Shown here: positions 34,981 through 43,472 of the stretch, piece after piece
Position numbering within the stretch: the stretch's first letter is position 1
Layout: each line of letters begins with the position of its first letter
Source of the DNA: an uncultured Collinsella sp.
GTDB taxonomy: Bacteria; Actinomycetota; Coriobacteriia; Coriobacteriales; Coriobacteriaceae
Assembly (NCBI GenBank): GCA_902475245.1
Contig: CABRYP010000005.1
Span: 1-64,000, forward strand
Direction of reading: 5' to 3'
DNA length: 64,000 nt
Position numbers and translations under genes: made by a program
Notes under the pieces: generated by a model
The model's input: the letters and a program-made list of their open reading frames with translations, nothing else
Told to the model about the DNA's origin: nothing
Database searches by the model: none

Positions 34981-37749
34981 ATGCTGATGCTCAAAACCGC
35001 CACGGTTCTCGAAGCCATCTCCAAGCGCCGCCGCACGGCGCGCCCTGCCGCTCGCACCGGCCTGTCCAAGAACACCATATTCGCCGCCACCCATAGCGCC
35101 GAGGACGCTCTCGTACTGCTTGACGCCACGGCAAACGGCCTCACCGCCGAGCAGGCAACCGAGCGCCTGGATGCCGCCGGCCCCAACACCATCGAAGCGC
35201 CGACCAAGACGCTCGCCCGCCGCATCGCCGACGCGTTCATCGATCCCTTCGCCGGCATCCTCGCCGCGCTCGCGCTGGTCTCACTCTACATCGACGTGCT
35301 CGCCGTGCCCGAGCCGCAGCGCGACCCCTCCACGGTCATCGTCATCAGCATCATGCTGCTGGTATCGGGCGGCATGAAGTTTATCCAGGAAGCCCGCAGC
35401 GGCAATGCGGCAGAGGCCCTCAAGGACCTGGTCTCCAACACTTGCACCGCCCTGCGCGACGACGAGCGCATCGAGATCCTCTTCGACGAGCTCGTCCCCG
35501 GCGATGTGATCCGCCTCTCTGCCGGCGATATGGTGCCAGCAGATGCCCGCGTCATCACCGCGCGCGACCTGTTTGTCATCGAGTCCGCACTCACCGGCGA
35601 GAGCGAGGCAGTCGAGAAGACCGCTGCCGTCACCGTCGTCGAGGGTGCCGACGGCTCCGCGCCGCCACTCTCTGCCTGCAAGAACATCGTCTTTACCGGC
35701 ACCTCCGTGCAAAACGGCACCGCCATGGCGCTTGTCGTTGCCACCGGCTCGGACACCTACCTGGGCGGCATCGCCAAGATACTCAACGGGCGCGGCGAAA
35801 AGAGCGCGTTTGACCGCGGCGTCTCGAGCGTCTCCATGTTGCTCGTACGCCTCATGCTCGTTATGGCGCCGGCCGTCTTTGCCATCAACGCCGCCACCAA
35901 GGGCAACGTCATCGACGCGCTGCTGTTCGCCACGAGCGTGGCCGTGGGCATCACGCCGCAGATGCTCCCCGTCATCGTGACCACGAGCCTGTCGCAGGGC
36001 GCCAAGGACCTCGCCCGTCGCCAGGTTATCGTCAAGGAGCTGCCGGCGATTCAAAACCTGGGCGCCATGGACGTCCTGTGCTGCGACAAGACCGGCACCC
36101 TCACCGAAGACCGCATCGTGCTCGAGCGCTACCTCAACACCGATGGCAACGAGGACGCGCGCGTGCTGCGCCATGCGTTTTTGAACAGCTTCTTCCAGAC
36201 CGGCCTCAAAAATCTTATCGACCTGGCCGTAATCGACCGTGCCGATGTGACACCCTCGACCGTCGCACCCGATTCCATGCTGGGCCAGAGCCTGCGCGAC
36301 CGCTACACCAAGGTCGACGAGGTTCCCTTCGATTTCTCGCGCCGTCGCCTGAGCGTAGTTGTCTCCGACGCCCAAGGCAAAACCCAGATGGTTACCAAGG
36401 GAGCTGCCGAGGAAATGCTCGAGATCTGCTCCTTTGTCGAGGTCGATGGCATCGCCCGGCCGCTCGCCGAAGACAAGCTCGCCCAGATTCGCAAGCAGGT
36501 CGCCGATCTTAACGCCGAGGGCCTGCGCGTGATTGCCGTGGCACAGAAGACCGATCCGCGCTGCGTGGGCGAGTTTGGCATCGCCGACGAATGCGACATG
36601 GTGCTGATGGGCTTTTTGGCCTTCCTCGATCCGCCCAAAGCGAGTGCCGCGGGAGCCGTCGCCACGCTCGAAGCCAAGGGCGTGGCGGTCAAGGTCCTGA
36701 CCGGCGACAACGACCGCGTCGCCGCCACCGTCTGCGAGCAGATTGGTATCAATGCGAGCAACGTCTTGCTCGGCTCCGAGATCGATGCACTCGATGACGC
36801 CGAGCTTGCCGAGCGCGCCGAGAAAACCCACCTCTTCGCCAAGCTCTCGCCACTGCAGAAGGCACGCCTGGTGCGCGTCATGCGCGAGATGCTCGACCAC
36901 ACCGTGGGCTTTATGGGCGACGGCATCAACGACGCCGCCGCCATGCGTGCGAGCGATTGCGGCATCTCGGTCGATTCGGCCGTCGACATTGCCAAGGAAT
37001 CCGCCGATATCATCTTGCTTCAGAAGGACCTGGGCGTGCTCGAACGCGGCATCATCGAAGGCCGCCGCACCTACGGCAACCTGCTCAAGTACCTCAAGAC
37101 CACAGTGAGCTCCAACTTTGGCAACGTGCTGTCCGTGACCGTCGCAAGCCTGTTCTTGCCGTTTTTGCCCATGAGTGCCCTGCAGCTGGTGCTGCTGTCG
37201 CTGGTCTACGAGATCGTGTGCATCGCGCTGCCGTGGGACACCGTCGATGACGTCTGGACTGCCCGTCCGCGCTCCTGGGACACCGCGTCCATCAAGGGCT
37301 TTATGCTCGAGCTGGGCCCCGTGAGCTCGCTGTTTGACATCGTGACCTTCGCCGCGCTCTTCTTTGTGGTGTGCCCCGCCACCGTGGGCGCAAGCTGGTC
37401 CGAGCTCTCCGGGACGGGCAACGTCGCGGGTATGGCGACCTTCGCTGCACTCTTCCAGAGCGGCTGGTTTGTCGAGTCCATGTGGTCGCAGACACTCGTG
37501 GTCCACATGCTGCGCTCCCCGCATCTGCCGAGCCCACGTGACCACGCCGCGCCGGCACTGTGCGCTCTCACCGTGCTAGGCCTGGCGCTTGTCACCTGGC
37601 TGCCGGCAAGCCCCATCGCCGATGCGCTCGGCCTCATGACGCTGCCCACGAGCTTTTTTGGGCTGCTCATTGGCATCGTTACCGCCTATATCGCGCTCAC
37701 CCAGCTGGCAAAGCGCCGCTACATTGCCCGCCACGGCGAGCTGCTGTAG
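34981..37749 (+). CDS. mgtA: P-type Mg2+-translocating ATPase
   Basis: The 922-residue protein is a full-length P3B-type ATPase of the MgtA/MgtB group, which imports Mg2+ at the cost of ATP. Visible features: the actuator-domain TGES loop in SALTGESEAV, the transmembrane Pro region VGITPQMLPVIV, the phosphorylated Asp in CCDKTGTLTEDR, the hinge FMGDGINDAAAMRASD, and about ten membrane segments. The N-terminal tail of about 45 residues is basic. It has its own strong ribosome site (AAGGAGGA) and follows a 440-nt leader holding a palindrome, a short open frame and a hairpin repeat, so expression is probably controlled by Mg2+. Confidence 0.95.
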   Translation: MLMLKTATVLEAISKRRRTARPAARTGLSKNTIFAATHSAEDALVLLDATANGLTAEQATERLDAAGPNTIEAPTKTLARRIADAFIDPFAGILAALALVSLYIDVLAVPEPQRDPSTVIVISIMLLVSGGMKFIQEARSGNAAEALKDLVSNTCTALRDDERIEILFDELVPGDVIRLSAGDMVPADARVITARDLFVIESALTGESEAVEKTAAVTVVEGADGSAPPLSACKNIVFTGTSVQNGTAMALVVATGSDTYLGGIAKILNGRGEKSAFDRGVSSVSMLLVRLMLVMAPAVFAINAATKGNVIDALLFATSVAVGITPQMLPVIVTTSLSQGAKDLARRQVIVKELPAIQNLGAMDVLCCDKTGTLTEDRIVLERYLNTDGNEDARVLRHAFLNSFFQTGLKNLIDLAVIDRADVTPSTVAPDSMLGQSLRDRYTKVDEVPFDFSRRRLSVVVSDAQGKTQMVTKGAAEEMLEICSFVEVDGIARPLAEDKLAQIRKQVADLNAEGLRVIAVAQKTDPRCVGEFGIADECDMVLMGFLAFLDPPKASAAGAVATLEAKGVAVKVLTGDNDRVAATVCEQIGINASNVLLGSEIDALDDAELAERAEKTHLFAKLSPLQKARLVRVMREMLDHTVGFMGDGINDAAAMRASDCGISVDSAVDIAKESADIILLQKDLGVLERGIIEGRRTYGNLLKYLKTTVSSNFGNVLSVTVASLFLPFLPMSALQLVLLSLVYEIVCIALPWDTVDDVWTARPRSWDTASIKGFMLELGPVSSLFDIVTFAALFFVVCPATVGASWSELSGTGNVAGMATFAALFQSGWFVESMWSQTLVVHMLRSPHLPSPRDHAAPALCALTVLGLALVTWLPASPIADALGLMTLPTSFFGLLIGIVTAYIALTQLAKRRYIARHGELL

Positions 37750-37838
37750 CGAGCAGACGGAAAACACCCTGCCAGCTGCCGTTGCCACTACCACAGCTGC
37801 CAACGCCTCTGCCGCTGCCGCAGTCTGTCCCCTCAGCA

Positions 37839-37904
37839 GTTGCGGTGGAATAGTTCCTGTTTAAAGCCCCATGACTTTGATTTAGGGACTATTCCACCGC
37901 AACT
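37839..37904. repeat. AGTTGCGGTGGAATAGTTCC hairpin repeat, copy 2
   Basis: The left arm is the same as at 8845 and pairs with the right arm ending at 37904, with one mismatch. The loop sequence is unrelated to copy 1. It lies between the convergent mgtA and LuxR-type genes. Confidence 0.8.
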
Positions 37905-37918
37905 TATTGGAGGATTAG

Positions 37919-38422
37919 CTAGTCCTTGGGCGTCCAGGACCAGAAGAAGTTGATTGGGGCCACACGCGAAGCGGCACCGGTCTTTTTGTTAATCGAGGAA
38001 ATGTGACGGTAGAGCGTTGAGCGCGAAAGGAAGAGCGTTGCGGCGATGTCCTGAACGCTCTGGTCCGAAACGACCAAGACCTCAAGAATATCGCGCTCGC
38101 GCTCTGTAAGCCCAAAGGCGGCAACGAAGGCATCGAGGCACTCATCGGGCGTGAACTCCGCTGCCTCCACGGGCGCGGAATCGGAACATGCGGGTGCAAA
38201 ATCCCCACCAAAATCGTCGGTAGCAAGTGCCAGTCCATCCCACATCACGACATCATCGGCTCGTCGCCCCAACTGCCCCAGCAGCGTACGTCCCCAATGA
38301 GTGGCCGAAGAGTGTCCCCAGCGACTAGCCAAAAATGGGCCATATGTCCCAGTTGTGGAGACTCGTTGAGCCGTCTGGGTATCGTGAAAGATCGCGCACT
38401 CCCCCATCATCAAAAGTGACAC
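37919..38422 (-). CDS. LuxR-type HTH protein, possibly an N-terminally lost regulator
   Basis: The C-terminal part (from about residue 100) is a clear LuxR/NarL helix-turn-helix: FGLTERERDILEVLVVSDQS, IAATLFLSRSTLYRHISSINKKTG. The upstream part of the open frame has no recognisable domain and no good ribosome site; a start at 38245 is also possible. Coriobacterial regulators with this HTH usually carry a long N-terminal membrane domain of some 400 residues, absent here. The DNA around 38280-38340 holds TCCCCAATGAGTGG-like repeat phrases. I judge it either a stand-alone HTH protein or a remnant. Confidence 0.55.
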   Translation of the reverse strand: MSLLMMGECAIFHDTQTAQRVSTTGTYGPFLASRWGHSSATHWGRTLLGQLGRRADDVVMWDGLALATDDFGGDFAPACSDSAPVEAAEFTPDECLDAFVAAFGLTERERDILEVLVVSDQSVQDIAATLFLSRSTLYRHISSINKKTGAASRVAPINFFWSWTPKD

Positions 38423-38448
38423 ACGCTACCTGTTGATGGGAGGCAGCC

Positions 38449-39186
38449 ATGGGCTTCTTTGACAAGATGTTCGAAAAGAAAGAGTGCGCGATTTGCGGTA
38501 CCGAGCTGGGACTTTTGGGAAAGACCAAGATCAGCGAAGGCTACCTGTGCAAAGAGTGTGCCGGCAAGCTCTCCCCCTACTTCCACGGCTATCGCTCCAG
38601 CACCGCGGACGATATCCGCGAGCAACTCGCCTACCGCGAGGCCAATGCCGAGCGCCTGGCGTCGTTCAACCCCACGCGCACACTCTCGGCCGGGCGCACC
38701 AACATCATGCTCGACGAAGACGCGGGCCTGCTGATCATCACTTCGCAGAGCCGCTGGCGCGACGCCAATCCCGACATCATCGAGTTCTCGCAGGTACTCG
38801 GCTGCGATATGGATATCGACGAGCACCGCACCGAAATCTATCGCGAGACAAAAGACGGCGAGCGCGAGAGCTACAATCCGCCGCGCTACGACCTGGATTA
38901 CGACTTTAACCTGACCATCCACGTCAACACGCCGTACTTTACCGAGATCAACCTGCGCGTGAACGACTCCACCATCGATCAGCGCGGTTCCATCGAATAC
39001 CGCGAGGCCAAGCGCCAGGCAACCGAGGTCCGCGACGCGCTGGTGCAGCTGCGTCAGGAAACGCGCGACAGCGTCGTGGCCGCTAAGGCCCCCAAGACCG
39101 CGGTCACCTGCCCCTTCTGCGGTGCAACCACCATTCCCGATGCCAGCGGGCGCTGCGAATACTGCGGCGGCGCCATCGGCGCATAG
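38449..39186 (+). CDS. Zinc-ribbon protein with DUF4428-like N-terminus
   Basis: The 245-residue protein begins with a DUF4428-like zinc site (CAICGTELGLLGKTKI then YLCKECAGKLSP, residues about 13-45). A middle beta-rich region (about 75-190) of PH-like character follows, and a C-terminal zinc ribbon (CPFCGATTIPDASGRCEYCG, about 217-236). It is probably cytoplasmic and its function is unknown. It is first in a row of three Cys4 zinc-ribbon proteins, 24 nt before the next gene, and has a GGGAGG ribosome site. Confidence 0.8.
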   Translation: MGFFDKMFEKKECAICGTELGLLGKTKISEGYLCKECAGKLSPYFHGYRSSTADDIREQLAYREANAERLASFNPTRTLSAGRTNIMLDEDAGLLIITSQSRWRDANPDIIEFSQVLGCDMDIDEHRTEIYRETKDGERESYNPPRYDLDYDFNLTIHVNTPYFTEINLRVNDSTIDQRGSIEYREAKRQATEVRDALVQLRQETRDSVVAAKAPKTAVTCPFCGATTIPDASGRCEYCGGAIGA

Positions 39187-39210
39187 CCTCCGGCAGCGAA
39201 AGGACCGATC

Positions 39211-40533
39211 ATGGCCTTCGAGAGCGTCAACTATCAGTGCCCCGCGTGTGGCGGCCCCCTTCACTTTGCCAGTGCCGAGCAAAAGCTCGTCTGCGACTAC
39301 TGCGATTCGCGTTTTGAAGTCGAAGAAGTCGAGGCCCTCTATCGCGAGCGCCAGGACAAGGCAGATGCCAAAGCCGATGCCGCAGCCGCGGCCCCCAAGC
39401 CTGCTGTCGACGATGCCGTGCAGGAGCTGGCTCAAAACGCCGGCTACATCTGCTCGTCGTGCGGCGCCGAGCTCGTGTCCGACGGCACCGTCGCCGTCAC
39501 CACCTGCCCGTACTGCGGCAACTCCGCCGTGGCACCCGGCCAGCTCTCGGGCGACTTCTCACCCGACCTGGTGATTCCGTTTAAGCTCGGGCGCGACGAT
39601 GTCATGGCCGCGCTCAAAGACCACTACAAGGGTAAAATCCTGCTGCCCAAGAGCTTTGTCACCGGCAACCACATCGACGAGGTCCAAGGCGTTTACGTGC
39701 CGTTTTGGCTCTACGGCGCCCGCGTTGACGGCGAAGTGTACTTTGACGCGACCAACGAGACCGTGACCGAGGAATCCGACCGCACCGTCACGACCACCGA
39801 CCACTACGACGCCTACCGTAAGGGCAATATCTCGTTTGAGCGCGTGCCCGTCGACGGATCGTCCAAGATGCCCGACGGCCACATGGACGCCATCGAGCCG
39901 TTTGACTACGACGCGCTGCGCCCGTTCTCGGTCGCCTATATGCCCGGCTACATCGCCAACCGCTATGACGAGGATTGCGAAACCTGCAAGGCGCGCGCCG
40001 AGCGCCGCATGGAGGAGAGCACGATCTCAGCCCTGCGCGAGACCGTCGTCGACGAGCACGACGACGCCACGGTCGAAAGCAAGCAGCTCGACTACACCTG
40101 GGAAGAAAACGATTATGCTCTGTTCCCCGTGTGGATGCTCTCTACCTCGTGGAACGGCAAGGGTTACCTGTTTGCCATGAACGGCCAAACCGGCCGCATG
40201 GTCGGCGAGCTTCCCTGCTCCAAGCCCAAGCTCGCTATCGCCTCGGTGCTGTTCTTTGCGATCGGATTTGTCCTTTCCCAGATTCTCTTTATGGGCGAGA
40301 ACGCCTTCGATCCGGATTACCTCACCTTTGATGTCGAGGGCATCCTCATCAACATCGTCGCGCCGCTGATCATCGTGATCATCGCAGACGTGCTGCTGGT
40401 AGGCCAGCTCAAGACGGCCAACGAGGCCACCCACGCCGACTGCTACTGCGGCGAGCTCGACCTGACCGAGAAGCACGACACCTTCAGCCACACCGAGACC
40501 ACCGTTGTCATGAAGGACAACAAGGACGATTAG
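39211..40533 (+). CDS. Zinc-ribbon membrane protein (YdjG-like)
   Basis: The 440-residue protein has two N-terminal zinc ribbons, CPACGGPLHFASAEQKLVCD with a following CDYC (residues about 10-35) and CSSCGAELVSDG...CPYCG (about 75-97). A soluble domain with VPFWLYGARVDGEVYFDA follows, and two C-terminal membrane segments (about 342-362 and 377-400). The order of ribbon, beta-rich domain and C-terminal membrane part resembles B. subtilis YdjG, which is encoded with the SPFH protein YdjI. It lies between the DUF4428-like and SPFH genes. Confidence 0.78.
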   Translation: MAFESVNYQCPACGGPLHFASAEQKLVCDYCDSRFEVEEVEALYRERQDKADAKADAAAAAPKPAVDDAVQELAQNAGYICSSCGAELVSDGTVAVTTCPYCGNSAVAPGQLSGDFSPDLVIPFKLGRDDVMAALKDHYKGKILLPKSFVTGNHIDEVQGVYVPFWLYGARVDGEVYFDATNETVTEESDRTVTTTDHYDAYRKGNISFERVPVDGSSKMPDGHMDAIEPFDYDALRPFSVAYMPGYIANRYDEDCETCKARAERRMEESTISALRETVVDEHDDATVESKQLDYTWEENDYALFPVWMLSTSWNGKGYLFAMNGQTGRMVGELPCSKPKLAIASVLFFAIGFVLSQILFMGENAFDPDYLTFDVEGILINIVAPLIIVIIADVLLVGQLKTANEATHADCYCGELDLTEKHDTFSHTETTVVMKDNKDD

Positions 40534-40581
40534 CCATTCTGACCAATACCACCCGGCCTTTGACGAGAAAGGAAGATCACC

Positions 40582-41817
40582 ATGGGACTCTTGAAAGCTG
40601 GATTGGGTGCTGCCGGCGGCGTCATGGCCGACCAGTGGAAGGAATTTATCTATTGCGAATCGATGCCCGCTGACGTCTTGGCCTGCAAGGGCAGCAAGCG
40701 CACCGGCGGCCGCAGCTCCAACACGCGCGGCGAGGACAACGTCATCTCCAACGGCTCCGTCATCGCCGTCAACGACGGCCAGGGCATGCTCGTGGTGCAA
40801 AACGGCAAGATCATCGAAGTCGCGCTGGAGCCCGGTGAGTTCGTCTTCGATACCGGCAGCGAGCCGAGCGTCTTTAGCGGCAACCTGGGCGATTCCATCA
40901 AGGAGACCTTCGCCAATATCGGCAGCCGCTTTACTTTTGGCGGCGACGCGGGCAAGGACCAGCGTGTCTACTTCATCAACACCAAGGAGATCATCGGCAA
41001 CAAGTACGGCACCGCCTCGCCCGTGCCCTTCCGCGTGGTCGATAACAACATTGGCCTGGACGTCGACATCTCCGTGCGCTGCAACGGCGAGTATTCGTAC
41101 CGCATCACCAACCCGCTGCTGTTCTACACCAACGTATGCGGCAACGTGACCGATAGCTACACGCGCGACAAGATCGACAGCCAGCTTAAGTCCGAGCTGC
41201 TCACCGCCCTGCAGCCCGCCTTTGCCAAGATCTCGGAGATGGGCATCCGCTACAGCGCCATCCCCGGCCACACCACCGAGCTCGCCCGCGCGCTCAACGA
41301 GGTCCTCTCTGCCGACTGGCGTGACCTGCGCGGCGTCGAGATCGTAAGCTTTGGCGTCAACTCCATCGCCGCCTCGCAAGAGGACGAGCAGATGATCAAG
41401 GACCTGCAGAAAGCCGCGGTCATGCGCGATCCCACCATGGCAGCCGCCAACATTGCCAGCGCCCAGAGCGACGCAATGCGCGCGGCAGCCGCCAACCCCA
41501 ACGGCGCGATGGCAGGCTTTATGGGCATGGCGGGTGGCATGGGCGGCATGAACGCCAGCCAGCTGTTCGCCGCCGGCCAGGCACAGCAGCAGGCCGCCCC
41601 GCAGCCGGCTCCGGCACCCACTCCCGCACCGGCACCCGCTGCCGCACCTGCGGCCGGCGCATGGACCTGCAGCTGTGGCGCCACCAACACCGGCAAGTTC
41701 TGCTCCGAGTGCGGCAGCCCCGCACCCGCCCCGGCACCGGCCAAGTGGTTCTGCCCCAACTGCGGTAGCGAAAACGGCGGCAAGTTCTGCAGCAACTGCG
41801 GAACACCCAGGCCCTAG
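40582..41817 (+). CDS. SPFH-domain protein with C-terminal zinc ribbons (YdjI-like)
   Basis: The 411-residue protein matches the YdjI-type SPFH family (residues about 1-300: EFIYCESMPADVLACKG, VSVRCNGEYSYRI-like block, ISEMGIRYSAIPGHT). A low-complexity Met/Gly/Ala and Pro/Ala linker (about 300-360) leads to two zinc ribbons, WTCSCGATNTGKFCSECG and FCPNCGSENGGKFCSNCG. SPFH proteins form membrane-associated rings or microdomains. In B. subtilis YdjI is in a sigma-W operon with PspA. Here no PspA is present. It is third in the module. Confidence 0.85.
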   Translation: MGLLKAGLGAAGGVMADQWKEFIYCESMPADVLACKGSKRTGGRSSNTRGEDNVISNGSVIAVNDGQGMLVVQNGKIIEVALEPGEFVFDTGSEPSVFSGNLGDSIKETFANIGSRFTFGGDAGKDQRVYFINTKEIIGNKYGTASPVPFRVVDNNIGLDVDISVRCNGEYSYRITNPLLFYTNVCGNVTDSYTRDKIDSQLKSELLTALQPAFAKISEMGIRYSAIPGHTTELARALNEVLSADWRDLRGVEIVSFGVNSIAASQEDEQMIKDLQKAAVMRDPTMAAANIASAQSDAMRAAAANPNGAMAGFMGMAGGMGGMNASQLFAAGQAQQQAAPQPAPAPTPAPAPAAAPAAGAWTCSCGATNTGKFCSECGSPAPAPAPAKWFCPNCGSENGGKFCSNCGTPRP

Positions 41818-41897
41818 CCCCTTTATCTGGTAATTGGCGGGGGTTCCGCCACCCCTGCATTTGCTTCTATGGGTTTCGTTCGATAAAGGAGGACACC

Positions 41898-42740
41898 ATG
41901 AAGACAACGTTCAAAAAGTCCGTACTCGCATTCCTGACATGCGTCCTGGCGCTCGCCTTTGCCCTGACGGGCTGCAGCGGCGGCGGCAAGGACCCCAAGG
42001 CCAACTTCGTCGGCAGCTGGCAGTACTCGGGTGGAACCTTGGACGGCGAAGAGCTCACCGATGAGTATATGGATATGCTCAAGGAGTGGGGCCTCAACTG
42101 CATCCTGATCCTCGACGAAGACGGCACGGGCGTCCTCGACATGTTCCTTGAGGTCGCCGACCTGAAATGGGAGGCCAAGGACGCCACCACCGTAACGATT
42201 ACCGCCGAAGATGAGTCGCACGACCTGAAGCTCAAGGACGACAAGCTCGTCCTGGAGGTGGACGGCGACAAGCTTATCTTTACGAAGTCCGACAAGGATC
42301 TGTCCGGTACGGTAAAGAAGGATCGCGAGAACGCCGAGAAGGAAGAGGAGATCGATGAGGCCGTCGAAGACGACGATGTCCAGAGCGTCGAAATCTCCCC
42401 CGCCGTCACCGTCGCCGATGACGATCTGTGCACCATCACCATCACCGAGAAGTTCAAGGACGACTGGGGCGACATCGGCTTTGTCGTTAACATCACCAAC
42501 AAGAGCGACAAGGACCTGACCTTCTACGCTCCCTCCGGCAAGACTAACGTCAACGGCACCATGAAGGAACCCTGGTTCTCGGCTCACCTGATGCCCGGCA
42601 CCAACGCCACCGAGGAATTCACGTTCTCGAACGGCGAGCTTGACAGCCTTGACAGCCTGGTCAATACGACCATCGGCATCGACGCCTACCTGACTGATTC
42701 CTACGAGGACGTCGCCTCCTACAGCGCAACCATCGCGTAA
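41898..42740 (+). CDS. Lipoprotein of unknown function with a DUF5067-like C-terminus
   Basis: The 280-residue protein has a signal peptide and lipobox ALTGCSGGG (Cys at about residue 26). The first half (residues 35-130) is a lipocalin-like beta region starting NFVGSWQYSGGTLDGEEL. A highly acidic linker (about 145-160) joins a second beta domain (TITITEKFKDDWGDIGFVVN onward) resembling DUF5067. It is probably anchored outside the membrane. It follows the SPFH gene by 80 nt with AAAGGAGG and may belong to that module. Confidence 0.78.
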   Translation: MKTTFKKSVLAFLTCVLALAFALTGCSGGGKDPKANFVGSWQYSGGTLDGEELTDEYMDMLKEWGLNCILILDEDGTGVLDMFLEVADLKWEAKDATTVTITAEDESHDLKLKDDKLVLEVDGDKLIFTKSDKDLSGTVKKDRENAEKEEEIDEAVEDDDVQSVEISPAVTVADDDLCTITITEKFKDDWGDIGFVVNITNKSDKDLTFYAPSGKTNVNGTMKEPWFSAHLMPGTNATEEFTFSNGELDSLDSLVNTTIGIDAYLTDSYEDVASYSATIA

Positions 42741-42793
42741 CGGCAGACACCGATAGCCGCGGATTGGCGGACACATCCGCGCACATGTCAGGC

Positions 42794-42831
42794 GGGGCCG
42801 CAGGAAATGATCCTGCGGCCCCGTCGCTTTT
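42794..42831 (+). terminator. Strong hairpin terminator between convergent genes
   Basis: GGGGCCGCAGGA pairs with TCCTGCGGCCCC around a 5-nt loop and is followed by GTCGCTTTT. It ends the lipoprotein transcript; the minus-strand regulator gene ends just beyond it. Confidence 0.8.
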
Positions 42832-42851
42832 ATGCCGATGCGTAACGAACG

Positions 42852-43472
42852 TTAACGCTCCATGTTGGGAACGATGCTGCCCTCGGTCACCGCATGCACG
42901 GCAAGGCGCATGATGTTGTCGTAGCCGGTCTTGCTTAGGATCTCCGAGATGCGGCGCTTGATGGTGCCCTCGCTCATAAACAGCTCGGCCGCGATCTCGC
43001 GGCGGCTCTTGCCCTCGCAGGCAAGGCGCAAAATCGACAGCTCGACATCGTCGAGCGCCGCCGTGCCCGAAAAAATGCTCTCGGGCGGCTTGGGAAACGT
43101 GCAATAGCCCGCCAGCGTGGAGCGCATCACGGCGAACAGCTCGTCGATACCGACGTTCTTGTACACAAAGCTATCGACGCCCGCCTCACGGGCCTGATCG
43201 ACAAAGGTGATCTCGGGCATGCCGGTCATGATAATGATGCGGCACTCGGGCAGCTGCTCCTTGATGCGCGCCGCCGCCACGATGCCGTTGGAATCATGTT
43301 CGGTGCATACGTCCATCAGTATCATGTCCGGGCGCTCCTTGAGCGCGGCACCCAAGGCCTCGGAGGCATCGGCGATGGCGGAAACAACGGTCATATCGGG
43401 CTGGTCGCCAACGGAGCGCGCCAGGCTCTCGCGCAGAATGGCCTGGTCTTCGACGATCAACACGCGGATCAT
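42852..43472 (-). CDS. NarL/FixJ-type response regulator
   Basis: The 206-residue protein has a receiver domain (Asp pair in VLIVEDQ, phospho-acceptor in ILMDVCTEHD, Lys in SFVYKNVG) and a LuxR-type HTH (about 145-200, ELSILRLACEGKSRREIAAE and FMSEGTIKRRISEILSKTG). Its start overlaps the stop of the kinase gene by 4 nt (ATGA type), so it is the output of the sensor operon. Targets are unknown. Confidence 0.93.
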   Translation of the reverse strand: MIRVLIVEDQAILRESLARSVGDQPDMTVVSAIADASEALGAALKERPDMILMDVCTEHDSNGIVAAARIKEQLPECRIIIMTGMPEITFVDQAREAGVDSFVYKNVGIDELFAVMRSTLAGYCTFPKPPESIFSGTAALDDVELSILRLACEGKSRREIAAELFMSEGTIKRRISEILSKTGYDNIMRLAVHAVTEGSIVPNMER

